Source: CAZRHR01 sp964578885 (GTDB lineage: Bacteria; Bacteroidota; Bacteroidia; CAIKAF01). From it: a DNA stretch of 64,000 bases. The stretch's first letter is position 1. Each line of letters opens with the position of its first letter. A model generated the notes under the pieces. That model saw only the letters and a list, made by a program, of their open reading frames with translations. It was not told where the DNA came from and searched no databases. Both the position numbers and the translations under genes were made by a program. The stretch is taken from positions 1 through 64,000 of the forward strand of contig CAZOEO010000010.1 of assembly GCA_964578885.1 (NCBI GenBank), read 5' to 3'. This document shows positions 42,760 to 50,495 of the stretch, piece after piece.

Positions 42760-44012
42760 ATCAGGTCTCCTTACTTGTACGAATTGCCCTTCAACTGATG
42801 CGAGCCCGACTGAAACAAAGTTTAGTCGCAGGTGTTGGCGTCACCTTTGGTATCGCCATGTACATTACCCTTATGGGATTTATGACGGGTCTCAATGGCC
42901 TGTTAGACGGATTAATTTTGAACCGCACCCCTCACGTTCGTCTCTACAATGATATTGAAGCGATTGGCATCCAACCCATTTCAAAGGCCTACCCCAACCA
43001 GGTTCATATGGTTCGTCACATTAAACCCAAAGACCGGGGACGAAAAATTTATCAAGCTTCTGCGATACTTCAGGAACTTCGAAAAGACCCAAGAGTATTA
43101 GGAGTAGCCCCCCAAACCCAGGCACAGGTTTTTGTTTCAGCAGGGGTAACGGATTTAAATGCAGTGGTAACAGGTATAGAAGTCAATGAAGAGAAGCGAC
43201 TGTTCCGACTTCATGAGTATATGGTAGATGGAGACCTCAATAGCCTGGAAAAAAATCCAGGTCATGTGGTGATCGGTATTGGAATGGCTAAAAAACTTAT
43301 GTTGAGTACCGGAGATGCCCTTCGCTTTACTACGCCGAAAGGGCAATCGTTTCCCTTCCGGATTACTGGTATATTTCAGTCCGGATTAGCTGAAATCGAT
43401 AAAACCCAATGCTACGCATCCATTACCGCCACACAAAAGCTACTGGGCCAATCATCTGGTTACTATACTGATATACAAGTAAAACTTCACGACATTGCGT
43501 TAGCACCAGCGATGGCCAGAGAACTTGAACTTCGTTTTAAAGCCAATGCGATTGACATACAAACAGCTAATGCACAATTTGATACAGGAACCTCTGTTCG
43601 AAATCTTATCTCCTATGCTGTGTCTATTACTTTATTGGTGGTGGCCGGCTTTGGCATCTACAACATTCTGAACATGATGATCTTCGAAAAAATGGATACC
43701 ATCGCCATTCTTAAAGCCACCGGATTTTCAGGCGGGGATGTGAAAGGCATTTTTTTAAGTATGGCCTTAATCATTGGAGTATGCGGAGGCCTGTTGGGTC
43801 TGGTGGTCGGTTTTGTTTTACAAAATCTCATTGCCCGGGTTCCTTTTGAAACGGAAGCCTTTCCCACCATTACCACCTATCCGGTCAACCAAAACCCAGC
43901 ACACTATGTCATTGGCCTCGTATTCGCTTTAGCCACCACGTATTTTGCCGGCCTTTTACCCGCCAGAAAGGCGGCCTCTGTGGATCCTGTAGATATCATT
44001 CGGGGTAAATAA
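42756..44012 (+). CDS. ABC transporter permease, MacB/FtsX type
   Basis: This is an inner-membrane permease of 418 residues with four helices: one near the N-terminus (about 22-42, LVAGVGVTFGIAMYITLMGF) and three at the C-terminus (about 290-312, 337-365 and 382-405). A large periplasmic domain lies between them (about 45-285), the layout of FtsX/MacB/LolC proteins. The final helices carry FtsX-type text (GIYNILNMMIFEKMDTIAIL, KATGFSGGDVKGIFL and ARKAASVDPVDIIRGK). The start at 42756 overlaps the adaptor stop; a longer frame from 42696 would run inside the adaptor gene and is rejected. It works with the ATPase 7 bp downstream. Confidence 0.92.
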   Translation: MNQVSLLVRIALQLMRARLKQSLVAGVGVTFGIAMYITLMGFMTGLNGLLDGLILNRTPHVRLYNDIEAIGIQPISKAYPNQVHMVRHIKPKDRGRKIYQASAILQELRKDPRVLGVAPQTQAQVFVSAGVTDLNAVVTGIEVNEEKRLFRLHEYMVDGDLNSLEKNPGHVVIGIGMAKKLMLSTGDALRFTTPKGQSFPFRITGIFQSGLAEIDKTQCYASITATQKLLGQSSGYYTDIQVKLHDIALAPAMARELELRFKANAIDIQTANAQFDTGTSVRNLISYAVSITLLVVAGFGIYNILNMMIFEKMDTIAILKATGFSGGDVKGIFLSMALIIGVCGGLLGLVVGFVLQNLIARVPFETEAFPTITTYPVNQNPAHYVIGLVFALATTYFAGLLPARKAASVDPVDIIRGK

Positions 44013-44019
44013 TGTAGCC

Positions 44020-44709
44020 ATGGAAACACCGATATTAGAAGCCCGTTCTATTTCCAAAACCTTTACCGACCCCGTGGAAGTAAAGGTGCTTAAAAACGTT
44101 AGCATGCAAGTGTTACCGGGCGAATTTGTTTCCATAGTAGGGAAAAGTGGCTGCGGAAAATCCACTTTGCTGTATATCCTTTCGACCATGGACACGGATT
44201 ATGAAGGCGCCCTTTTCCTCAAAGGCAAAGCCTTGTCCGGAGAAAAGCCGGAGGTATTAGCCAACATGCGCAATGCCCATATTGGCTTTGTCTTTCAATT
44301 TCATTATCTCTTACCCGAGTTTTCTGTCCTTCACAACGTGATGCTTCCGGGATTAAAGCAAGGAAATCGGCCGGAAGTTCAGGTAGAATCGGAGGCCCTG
44401 GCCCATTTGCGGCGCTTAGGCATGGCAGATAAAGCTTTGAAAAAAGCGAACCAACTTTCCGGAGGAGAAAAGCAAAGAGTGGCCATTGCCAGGGCGCTAA
44501 TCAACCATCCGGACATCATCATGGGCGACGAACCCACCGGAAACCTGGACAAAAAAAATGCAGATTTGGTATTCGGCATTTTTAAAGAACTCGCAGAGGA
44601 ACGGCGGCAAAGCCTGTTGATTGTCACCCACGATACGGATTTTGCACAGCGGACGGATCGCACCATTGTGATGGAGGATGGGGAAGTCATTTCACAAGGT
44701 TATCCATAA
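44020..44709 (+). CDS. ABC transporter ATP-binding protein (MacB/LolD type)
   Basis: This is the ATPase of the tripartite system, 229 residues. Walker A is GKSGCGKST (about 43-51), the Q-loop is FVFQFHYLLPEF, the ABC signature is LSGGEKQRVAIARAL, Walker B is IIMGDEPTGNLD and the switch His is in IVTHDTDFA. This is the typical form of LolD/MacB/FtsE-class ATPases, which drive substrates from the inner membrane by mechanotransmission rather than transport through the permease. It lies 7 bp after the permease. The substrate is unknown; lipoprotein, antibiotic or peptide export are the family options. Confidence 0.94.
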   Translation: METPILEARSISKTFTDPVEVKVLKNVSMQVLPGEFVSIVGKSGCGKSTLLYILSTMDTDYEGALFLKGKALSGEKPEVLANMRNAHIGFVFQFHYLLPEFSVLHNVMLPGLKQGNRPEVQVESEALAHLRRLGMADKALKKANQLSGGEKQRVAIARALINHPDIIMGDEPTGNLDKKNADLVFGIFKELAEERRQSLLIVTHDTDFAQRTDRTIVMEDGEVISQGYP

Positions 44710-44946
44710 AAACCACGAATCATCCCTAAATAGTTTTCAAATAAATAAGGTTCTTGCAACACCGAACTATTGTACACCTTAACATCAAATCTGGGAGCAA
44801 TTAAAGGCAAAAGACAGTTTAGCAAATGGCTAATCACAAAAGTGAGAGTAGCGAAAACCATATCAAAAACACCATCCACAGGGATAGACACTTTGATTTT
44901 GAGGGCGATCTCGTAAAAGAATTAATGAATTGACTTGAAAGATTGG

Positions 44947-45000
44947 CACCTTTAATTTGAGGAGCCATAATCGAATAAGAAACGATTATAAATAAAGGTG
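44947..45000. repeat. Imperfect 54-bp palindrome
   Basis: The outer arms CACCTTT / AAAGGTG and the middle arms ATTT / AAAT and ATAATCG / CGATTAT pair around the loop AATAAGAAA, with an unpaired GAGGAGCC on one side. It could form a cruciform or an RNA hairpin. No T-run follows, so it is not a classical terminator for the ATPase gene 240 bp away. Confidence 0.5.
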
Positions 45001-45070
45001 TCGCAATTCAAGGAAAGTTAAATAGGCAACAGAGACGCATCCTAACCGAAGCGGCCGGATGAGACCCCCC

Positions 45071-45101
45071 CCATGGGCTCGCAGTTTGCGAGCGCACATG
45101 G
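45071..45101. repeat. Strong hairpin behind a C-run
   Basis: GCTCGCA and TGCGAGC (45077-45083 and 45087-45093) form a perfect 7-bp stem over the loop GTT, extended by CCATG / CATGG (45071-45075 and 45097-45101) with a small internal bulge. Eight C residues (45065-45072) run into its left edge. Its function is unknown. Confidence 0.5.
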
Positions 45102-45624
45102 TTCCGATGCGACTTTCATTCTTTCGTTGGTTTCAATCTTATTTTTCCAACTTTCGTTTCTCTGTCGCATCTCCCTTCTTCATATTGGATACACTGCCAA
45201 TGCATCCTGTTCTAGGCCCGTGATTCCCGCCCAATCATAGATATAAAGCGCGCTTCATATCCATCAAAGGGCACCACTAGAACCCCCAATGAATCCAGAA
45301 GTCCGTCGTTTGACTTTTTTCCAGATCCACCAACATACTTCACGCTTAAAGCCCGAAGTGTTCCTCGCCACCCCTATACGTGACGAAGCAAGAACTATTT
45401 TTGGGTAAAGGAGGTGAAAAAATCACCGGTGATAATCAAAGGTACAACATCCAGCCCCCCTTTGTCAAGAGGGGAGGTTACTTTTTATATAAAAATCAAA
45501 TTTCCATCCCGCCAAAACCACCTATTAGACTGAAAATCAAAAATATAAAAACAATCTTCCTTTTGACATTTTCAATATCGCAACTAACCAAACTTCTGTA
45601 TTAGAAATAATTACACTCCTGCTT

Positions 45625-47586
45625 TTAACCATAAAAGTTCCAAGTCAGGCCGAATTGAATACTTCTGTCCTGCATCGGATGATGTGGCGTGATAAAATAA
45701 GGAATGCCCGGAAAACGCTGGTTTACATTTCTCAGCTTAAACCAAAACCGCACATGGGAAATTTTCGCCGCTACATACACATCACCAAAGGGATAGCCGC
45801 CTGTTGAAAGACTATTTTGTACCATGAAACGGGACGTAAGCGGATCATACACGGGCGCCTGAAACGGAGAAAGATAATACATGTCTAAACCCAATCGCAA
45901 CAGTAAATTATTCTTAAACATCCGGGTTTGGAAATACACATCGGCTTGGGCCATAAAGGGCGACAAGGGCAGATAACTGGCCGAACTATATTGGCCGGTG
46001 GCTTGTAAAAAACAGCCGAACTTGCCAAAACGAAACCGTGCCTGCGCTTGTGCCTCAGCGACCAAAGCTGCATCCGTGGCTTGCTGCGGCGTACTTTGGT
46101 CCTGAAAATATACATACTGGTTCACCAACCAAACGGCTGAGCCCAAAGCAAAACGGTTCTTCCCAAACTGCCATTTTCCTCGAACTTCAATGGTTTGTTG
46201 GGGACTCAAAGACAAGTCCCATTGGGCATGGTTACTGACAAAACGATGGGCCAAAAGATCCGCCCGGTGGTTGCGAAAACGGGAAAACAAACTCAACCGA
46301 TGGGACGAAGTGTCTACGCCGGCTTCCATGCGAAACCACATATCCACATTACCTTGATTAAAACCGCTCAACACAAGGGAACCCTGGGCCTCCGCATAGA
46401 CTTTCTCGCCCAAATCGTAACGCAAACTTCCGAAGACTTCCACATGCTGGCCGGATGTCTCAAGGGTACGGGCATGCACTTCCAACGAATCTCCTTGAAG
46501 GGAATCAGCATGTTGGAAAAACGTGTAGGCCGAATGACGGATTCCGGCTACCAAAGGACTTCCGGAACTATGTTTTTCTCTTAAATACAACCGCAGGGCC
46601 AATTCATTGGAGGTAGACGCCCATTGCAACTGGTGTTTGGTCAAACTGGAATCGAACAGTACCTGGGGCCAAGCCGTTAACAGGTTTCCTGTTTGTCGGA
46701 AACGGTCTTCTCCGCTCCGATGATGAAAGGCGTGAAACAAAGCCAACCGGGGACGGCCATTGGGCCCACCACTACGAATCAATTGATATTGGTGCTCGGC
46801 AGCTACATGGTTATCAAAACCGACCCGACCTGCACCTTCCAAACGCACAGGATACGTAGCGCGGTTCAGGTTCGGAAAAAAATTGCCATTGGAAATAAGT
46901 CCTTCACGGATAAAAGTGGAGTCATTCAACAAGCCGCCATTCTCTTGGAGGTTTCTTGCGTTGTGAATCACCTGACCCAAAAGCATATACCTCTGGTTGG
47001 GAGAGGTATATCGAATAGAAATCGCCGCATTATGGTGCACAGCATCTTGCCTTCGGTAAGCGCCGGCGGAATTGATATGCCTGTAGGCTGCCCCAATGTG
47101 AAAGGAAGGTGAAATTTGTTGGCTATGTTGAACGGAAAAATAATGTTCACTTAAGGAGCCCAGCTGATAGGTAATGTTGGTTAAAGACCTGGCGGTAAGG
47201 TATTGGGGTAAATGTTCGGGTAGAAATTGATAGGCTTCTAAAAAGCGAAAACCGGAATGAGGAAGGTTGGCTTTCTCATCCGTAGCGGCTTGCATGGAGG
47301 AAAATTGCAAGGGTAAAATCGCCGTTCCAAGGTTGCCCAAGCTACTGTTTGAGCCGGAAGGCTGGAATCCTGGATCCAATCTTAGGGCTTTTCCCCAGCC
47401 GGTATCCGTCCGGGTAAAATGTAACACACCATATTGACGGAAACTCCAGCGGTCTAGGGTAGATATGGACAGGGTGTCTTTAAGTTGTGAAACGCGGGGA
47501 CGCGTAGATTGAGCGAACAATGGGCCGAACATGCCTAAGGCAAGCCATAAGAGCCAGACGAACCTACTCCGGCCCCAAGCCTTCAT
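45625..47586 (-). CDS. Putative outer-membrane porin
   Basis: This predicted outer-membrane beta barrel has 653 residues. It has a signal peptide (about 1-26, WLLWLALGMFGPLFAQ) and a strand-rich body with alternating aromatic residues. A typical C-terminal strand ends in Phe-Tyr-Gly (SIQFGLTWNFYG). The N-terminal RWSFRQYGVLHFTRTDTGW and the overall length fit the Bacteroidota putative-porin family (PF14121, from memory). The start overlaps the stop of the YhcH-RdgB fusion gene by 4 bp (ATGA), so it is the last gene of the transketolase run. The substrate is unknown. Its company (a transketolase subunit and a sugar-associated YhcH domain) would fit uptake of small sugars or nucleosides. Confidence 0.85.
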   Translation of the reverse strand: MKAWGRSRFVWLLWLALGMFGPLFAQSTRPRVSQLKDTLSISTLDRWSFRQYGVLHFTRTDTGWGKALRLDPGFQPSGSNSSLGNLGTAILPLQFSSMQAATDEKANLPHSGFRFLEAYQFLPEHLPQYLTARSLTNITYQLGSLSEHYFSVQHSQQISPSFHIGAAYRHINSAGAYRRQDAVHHNAAISIRYTSPNQRYMLLGQVIHNARNLQENGGLLNDSTFIREGLISNGNFFPNLNRATYPVRLEGAGRVGFDNHVAAEHQYQLIRSGGPNGRPRLALFHAFHHRSGEDRFRQTGNLLTAWPQVLFDSSLTKHQLQWASTSNELALRLYLREKHSSGSPLVAGIRHSAYTFFQHADSLQGDSLEVHARTLETSGQHVEVFGSLRYDLGEKVYAEAQGSLVLSGFNQGNVDMWFRMEAGVDTSSHRLSLFSRFRNHRADLLAHRFVSNHAQWDLSLSPQQTIEVRGKWQFGKNRFALGSAVWLVNQYVYFQDQSTPQQATDAALVAEAQAQARFRFGKFGCFLQATGQYSSASYLPLSPFMAQADVYFQTRMFKNNLLLRLGLDMYYLSPFQAPVYDPLTSRFMVQNSLSTGGYPFGDVYVAAKISHVRFWFKLRNVNQRFPGIPYFITPHHPMQDRSIQFGLTWNFYG

Positions 47587-48665
47587 TCTTCTGCATTTAG
47601 GTCATCCTCATCGAACACCTCTTCCAATCCCAAATCTCCTTGCAGATAAATGGCCAACGTATCCAACGCTAATCGGCGGTGAGAAATGGCATTTTTTTCT
47701 TCTGCCGACATTTCTGCGAAAGTCTTATCCATGCCATCGGGCTGAAAAAGGGCATCATAACCAAAACCACCTTCACCCCTTGGGGCTTCTAAAATGGTAC
47801 CATGGATTTCTCCCTCTGCCATGATGGGACGGCCCTTTTCTAGGTAACAAATCACGGTTTTAAATGTGGCCCTGCGGTTGGTTACGCCGTCAAGGTCGGC
47901 CAGTAATTTTTTACAATTATCTGCATAGGTCGCGTTGGGACCGGCAAAGCGCGCGGAATAAACACCAGGCTTTCCATCTAACGCTTCCACTTCGAGCCCG
48001 GTATCATCTGCAAAGCAATCTACACCCAAGGCTTCATACACTTGTAGTGCTTTTTGGTAGGCGTTACCTTCCAAAGTGGTTTCGTTTTCTTCCAATGTTC
48101 CGGAAAACCCGGCTTGGGTCATAGAAGTAACAAAGGCGTGTTTTCCTAAAATTTGGCGGGCCTCCTCCAATTTATGCGCATTTCCGGTGGCCATCACCAA
48201 AGGCGTTCGGTATCCAATGCGGATTTTGATCACCACTTTGCGCACAGGTTCCGGCGTTTCAAAAGCAATGCCCGGCATATGGGCATCTTGCGGCATTAAA
48301 ATGGCGAACATCCCTTCTGCGAAATGAACAAACTCGCCCGGTCCATCGAACAGGGCATAGTCATTTTCCTCGTCGTAAGGTTTGATTACTTCCATTTCCC
48401 GTAAAGGGGCATAGCCAAGCAATTCTGAGCCTTGAACCACGTATTGTAAATCAGCGTAAACTTCGTGGGCTTCCCACTTTCCTTCGTCTCCATCTTTGGT
48501 TTGATAATCGGATACCAAAGCAAAAATATGATCCCCATCTATGGGATAACGTCCGGGCTTAATCTGTTGTAAATCGGTCTCTTCGAGCCAAGTAAAAGCG
48601 GAGGACAATCCCGGAAGAACATCCATTTGGTACTGATGCCAGTGGCTAAGGGTATCTAAAATCAT
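47583..48665 (-). CDS. YhcH-type domain fused to RdgB/HAM1 NTP pyrophosphatase
   Basis: This is a two-domain protein of 360 residues from the ATG at 48665. Residues about 1-150 are a YhcH/YjgK/YiaL (DUF386) cupin-like domain with metal-binding-type text WEAHEVYADLQYVV and MPQDAHMPGIA. These domains occur in sialic-acid and sugar-catabolism operons. Residues about 153-345 are a non-canonical purine NTP pyrophosphatase with VMATGNAHKLEEA (substrate entry), FADDTGLEVEALDG, YSARFAG, GEGGFGYDALF and AISHR. It should hydrolyse ITP, XTP or dITP to keep nucleotide pools clean. The acidic tail (348-360) is extra. The start at 48713 would run into the transketolase gene and is rejected. The upstream gap is 7 bp, and the porin gene overlaps the end. 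Confidence 0.93.
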   Translation of the reverse strand: MILDTLSHWHQYQMDVLPGLSSAFTWLEETDLQQIKPGRYPIDGDHIFALVSDYQTKDGDEGKWEAHEVYADLQYVVQGSELLGYAPLREMEVIKPYDEENDYALFDGPGEFVHFAEGMFAILMPQDAHMPGIAFETPEPVRKVVIKIRIGYRTPLVMATGNAHKLEEARQILGKHAFVTSMTQAGFSGTLEENETTLEGNAYQKALQVYEALGVDCFADDTGLEVEALDGKPGVYSARFAGPNATYADNCKKLLADLDGVTNRRATFKTVICYLEKGRPIMAEGEIHGTILEAPRGEGGFGYDALFQPDGMDKTFAEMSAEEKNAISHRRLALDTLAIYLQGDLGLEEVFDEDDLNAEE

Positions 48666-48672
48666 GGGGAAA

Positions 48673-49638
48673 TTATTCGTCGAAGGTATTTTTGGAAACA
48701 ACGGCCATGCCACTTAGGGCACTTTCATCAAACGTTTTATCCATAGCTCGGAGAACGGTGGCGGCCATTTGCTCACCGGTAAATCCTTCATATGCAAGCA
48801 AATCGGGTAAAAGGGCAGGTTTAAACCACTTATGCTTCAATGCAATCGGCGTTACGGCAGGTGCGAGTCGGTGCTTTAAACAAATTTCACTCACAATAGA
48901 GTACAAACCTCCAGTGAGGAAATGATCTTCGATGGTCACTAGATGTTGACCGGATTTTGCCAAAGAAACAATAAGTTCTTCGTCGATCGGCCACACGGAA
49001 CGCAGATTGACCAGTCCAACGGACAAGCCTTGCCCTTCCAATACTTCTACCGTACGAACCGCTTGTTCTAACAACAGTCCATACACCAACAAGGTTACAT
49101 CCTTTCCTTCTTTCAGGACTTCGGCTTTACCGATTTCGAAAGGGGTCGTATGTTTCACCGCTGCCGGACGGGTATTGACCCGAATATAACTTGGATAAGG
49201 ACTATCCCAAATTTTGCCAATCATGGCCAACAAATCGTCATTGTCCGAAGGACAAAAGACTTGCATGCCGGGAATACCACGCATCAAAGACACATCTTCG
49301 ATGGCTTGGTGGGTGGGGCCATTTCCATCGGATAGAAATCCGGGGACGAAACTGCTCAACTTTACAGGCATGCCGGAAATGCCCACATCGGTACGTACGA
49401 ATTCAAAAGCGCGCATGGTTAAAAAAGCCGCCAAAGCGTGTACAATGGGTTTTCTTCCGCGAAGGGCCAAGCCGGTAGCTGCACCAATCATGGTTTGTTC
49501 CGTAATACCGGTATCCATGAAGCGGGCACCTAAAACAGGAGGTAAATTTCTAACCAATGCCCTGTTTTCAGCGGTCATGACAACGACTTCCTCATGCGAA
49601 AGTGCGTAGTCCTTTAAAAATTCTTCGTATGTAGCCAC
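48673..49638 (-). CDS. Transketolase, C-terminal subunit
   Basis: This is the C-terminal half (pyrimidine and transketolase-C domains) of a split transketolase, 321 residues. The conserved glutamate that activates thiamine diphosphate lies in DTGITEQTMIGAATGLAL. Next come TMRAFEFVRTDVG and DGNGPTHQAIEDVSLMRGIPG, which contains the substrate-binding His, and the C-terminal domain has LVTIEDHFLTGGLYS. The enzyme moves two-carbon units in the pentose phosphate pathway, or the pair may be a related synthase. The start is GTG at 49638, since a stop codon lies in frame just upstream. The N-terminal subunit gene is not adjacent, which is unusual. It has its own promoter element. Confidence 0.93.
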   Translation of the reverse strand: MATYEEFLKDYALSHEEVVVMTAENRALVRNLPPVLGARFMDTGITEQTMIGAATGLALRGRKPIVHALAAFLTMRAFEFVRTDVGISGMPVKLSSFVPGFLSDGNGPTHQAIEDVSLMRGIPGMQVFCPSDNDDLLAMIGKIWDSPYPSYIRVNTRPAAVKHTTPFEIGKAEVLKEGKDVTLLVYGLLLEQAVRTVEVLEGQGLSVGLVNLRSVWPIDEELIVSLAKSGQHLVTIEDHFLTGGLYSIVSEICLKHRLAPAVTPIALKHKWFKPALLPDLLAYEGFTGEQMAATVLRAMDKTFDESALSGMAVVSKNTFDE

Positions 49639-49656
49639 GATGTATTAATCTGTTTG

Positions 49657-49664
49657 CAAAATTA
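49657..49664 (-). promoter_or_regulatory. -7 promoter element of the transketolase run
   Basis: TAATTTTG on the minus strand fits TAnnTTTG, 18 bp upstream of the GTG start. ATTG lies 15 bases further up. It would drive transketolase, YhcH-RdgB and porin. Confidence 0.5.
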
Positions 49665-49707
49665 GCTAAGGTTTCGACGCAATGGGTCAGGTTCGCATAA
49701 AAAAGGC

Positions 49708-50445
49708 TTAAAACCAACGAGGTGCCGCAGATGGAAATTTTTTCCGATACCATTTGGCATGGGCAAGCGCCCTAGGAACCAGATTGGCTAAAGTCCAAAC
49801 AAAAAAAGCAGTGGTGGCCAGCGTTCCAGCCATACAGGCAAAACCTCCCCAGGCCACCATTTCACCCCAGAGATTGGGCGCCCAAATCCAACGAAAAAGC
49901 CCTTTTTCGGGTAAAATATATCCCGTCTCTCCTGGCTTTCTCAACGAAATAAGATGATAATCATGATAAAGGTTGATGACTTGCCCTGCGCAAAACAATA
50001 GACACCCCAACCCGAAAACAGGCCATGAGGGAAGCGTCAACTGCGGTTCTGCAAAGGCTTGACCCAAGGCCGTTCCATTCACCAAATTAAAAAGGATGGC
50101 GCTTCCTGCGATAGCCCACGGCATGTGCTTTCCCGTGGTTTTTAAACAAAAAGGAAATACAAAACTACGGTGGATATAATGCAGATTAAACAAAGCCACC
50201 AAAATCCAGACCTGGGGCTGAATGTCATACAAAGAATTAATATTCAAGGAAAAAGCAAGCCAAAATGAAACCAACACAATTCCTTCCATCAAGACCCAAC
50301 CCCACCTGTTGGGCAAAGTTGGCCCCCAGCCCGTTTGAGTATGCCGGCCATAGGGCGCTGCGCGCTGCAACAAATAAATGAAAGTAATGACGGCCAGTGC
50401 CATCCAGCCCTTGAGAAAAAGTTCCAAACTGATCATTTCTGCCAT
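49708..50445 (-). CDS. Steroid 5-alpha-reductase-like membrane enzyme
   Basis: This integral-membrane protein has 245 residues from the ATG at 50445 and about six helices. It resembles the 3-oxo-5-alpha-steroid 4-dehydrogenase / DUF1295 family. Family text includes LFNLHYIHRSFVFP, the nucleotide-binding region GYILPEKGLFRWIWAPNLWGE (about 180-200, in parts) and the C-terminal LVPRALAHAKWYRKKF. These enzymes reduce double bonds with NADPH. Bacterial substrates are poorly known and may be isoprenoids, steroids or fatty acyl chains. The chosen start lies directly behind the terminator of the gene upstream; the frame from 50463 would start inside that hairpin. An alternative start is Met4 at 50436. 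Confidence 0.82.
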   Translation of the reverse strand: MAEMISLELFLKGWMALAVITFIYLLQRAAPYGRHTQTGWGPTLPNRWGWVLMEGIVLVSFWLAFSLNINSLYDIQPQVWILVALFNLHYIHRSFVFPFCLKTTGKHMPWAIAGSAILFNLVNGTALGQAFAEPQLTLPSWPVFGLGCLLFCAGQVINLYHDYHLISLRKPGETGYILPEKGLFRWIWAPNLWGEMVAWGGFACMAGTLATTAFFVWTLANLVPRALAHAKWYRKKFPSAAPRWF

Positions 50446-50475
50446 AAAAAAAGGCGAACCCAAAGGATTCGCCTT
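50446..50475 (-). terminator. Terminator of the Omp28-like gene
   Basis: On the minus strand AAGGCGAA and TTCGCCTT pair (8 bp, plus two G-C pairs over a bulge) and are followed by seven T residues. The T-run ends exactly at the ATG of the next gene (50445). Confidence 0.75.
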
Positions 50476-50495
50476 ACAAGATACAAGAAGATGAA

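Larger units (their letters stand above)
44710..45624. other. Intergenic region with palindromes, no supported gene
   Basis: About 915 bp without a convincing gene. Contents: a frame of about 70 codons on the minus strand (44700-44891) with hydrophobic text but no start context; an imperfect 54-bp palindrome (44947-45000); a strong hairpin (45071-45101) behind a run of C; a 12-bp palindrome ATCACCGGTGAT (45422-45433); a minus-strand TACCTTTG (45437-45444) with no ATG behind it; and the G/C-run pair CCCCCCTTTG ... AGAGGGGAGG near 45455-45478. The mixture suggests decayed sequence or a non-coding RNA region. Confidence 0.4.

Noticed and set aside
44700..44891. Minus-strand frame of 63 codons after the ABC ATPase
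   Set aside because: It is hydrophobic but has no start context and no homologue that I recognise; it may be a gene remnant, but this cannot be supported.
45380..45604. Plus-strand frame of 74 codons before the porin gene
   Set aside because: It runs through a palindrome and a G/C-run hairpin, and its Ile/Lys-rich text looks like random AT-rich sequence.
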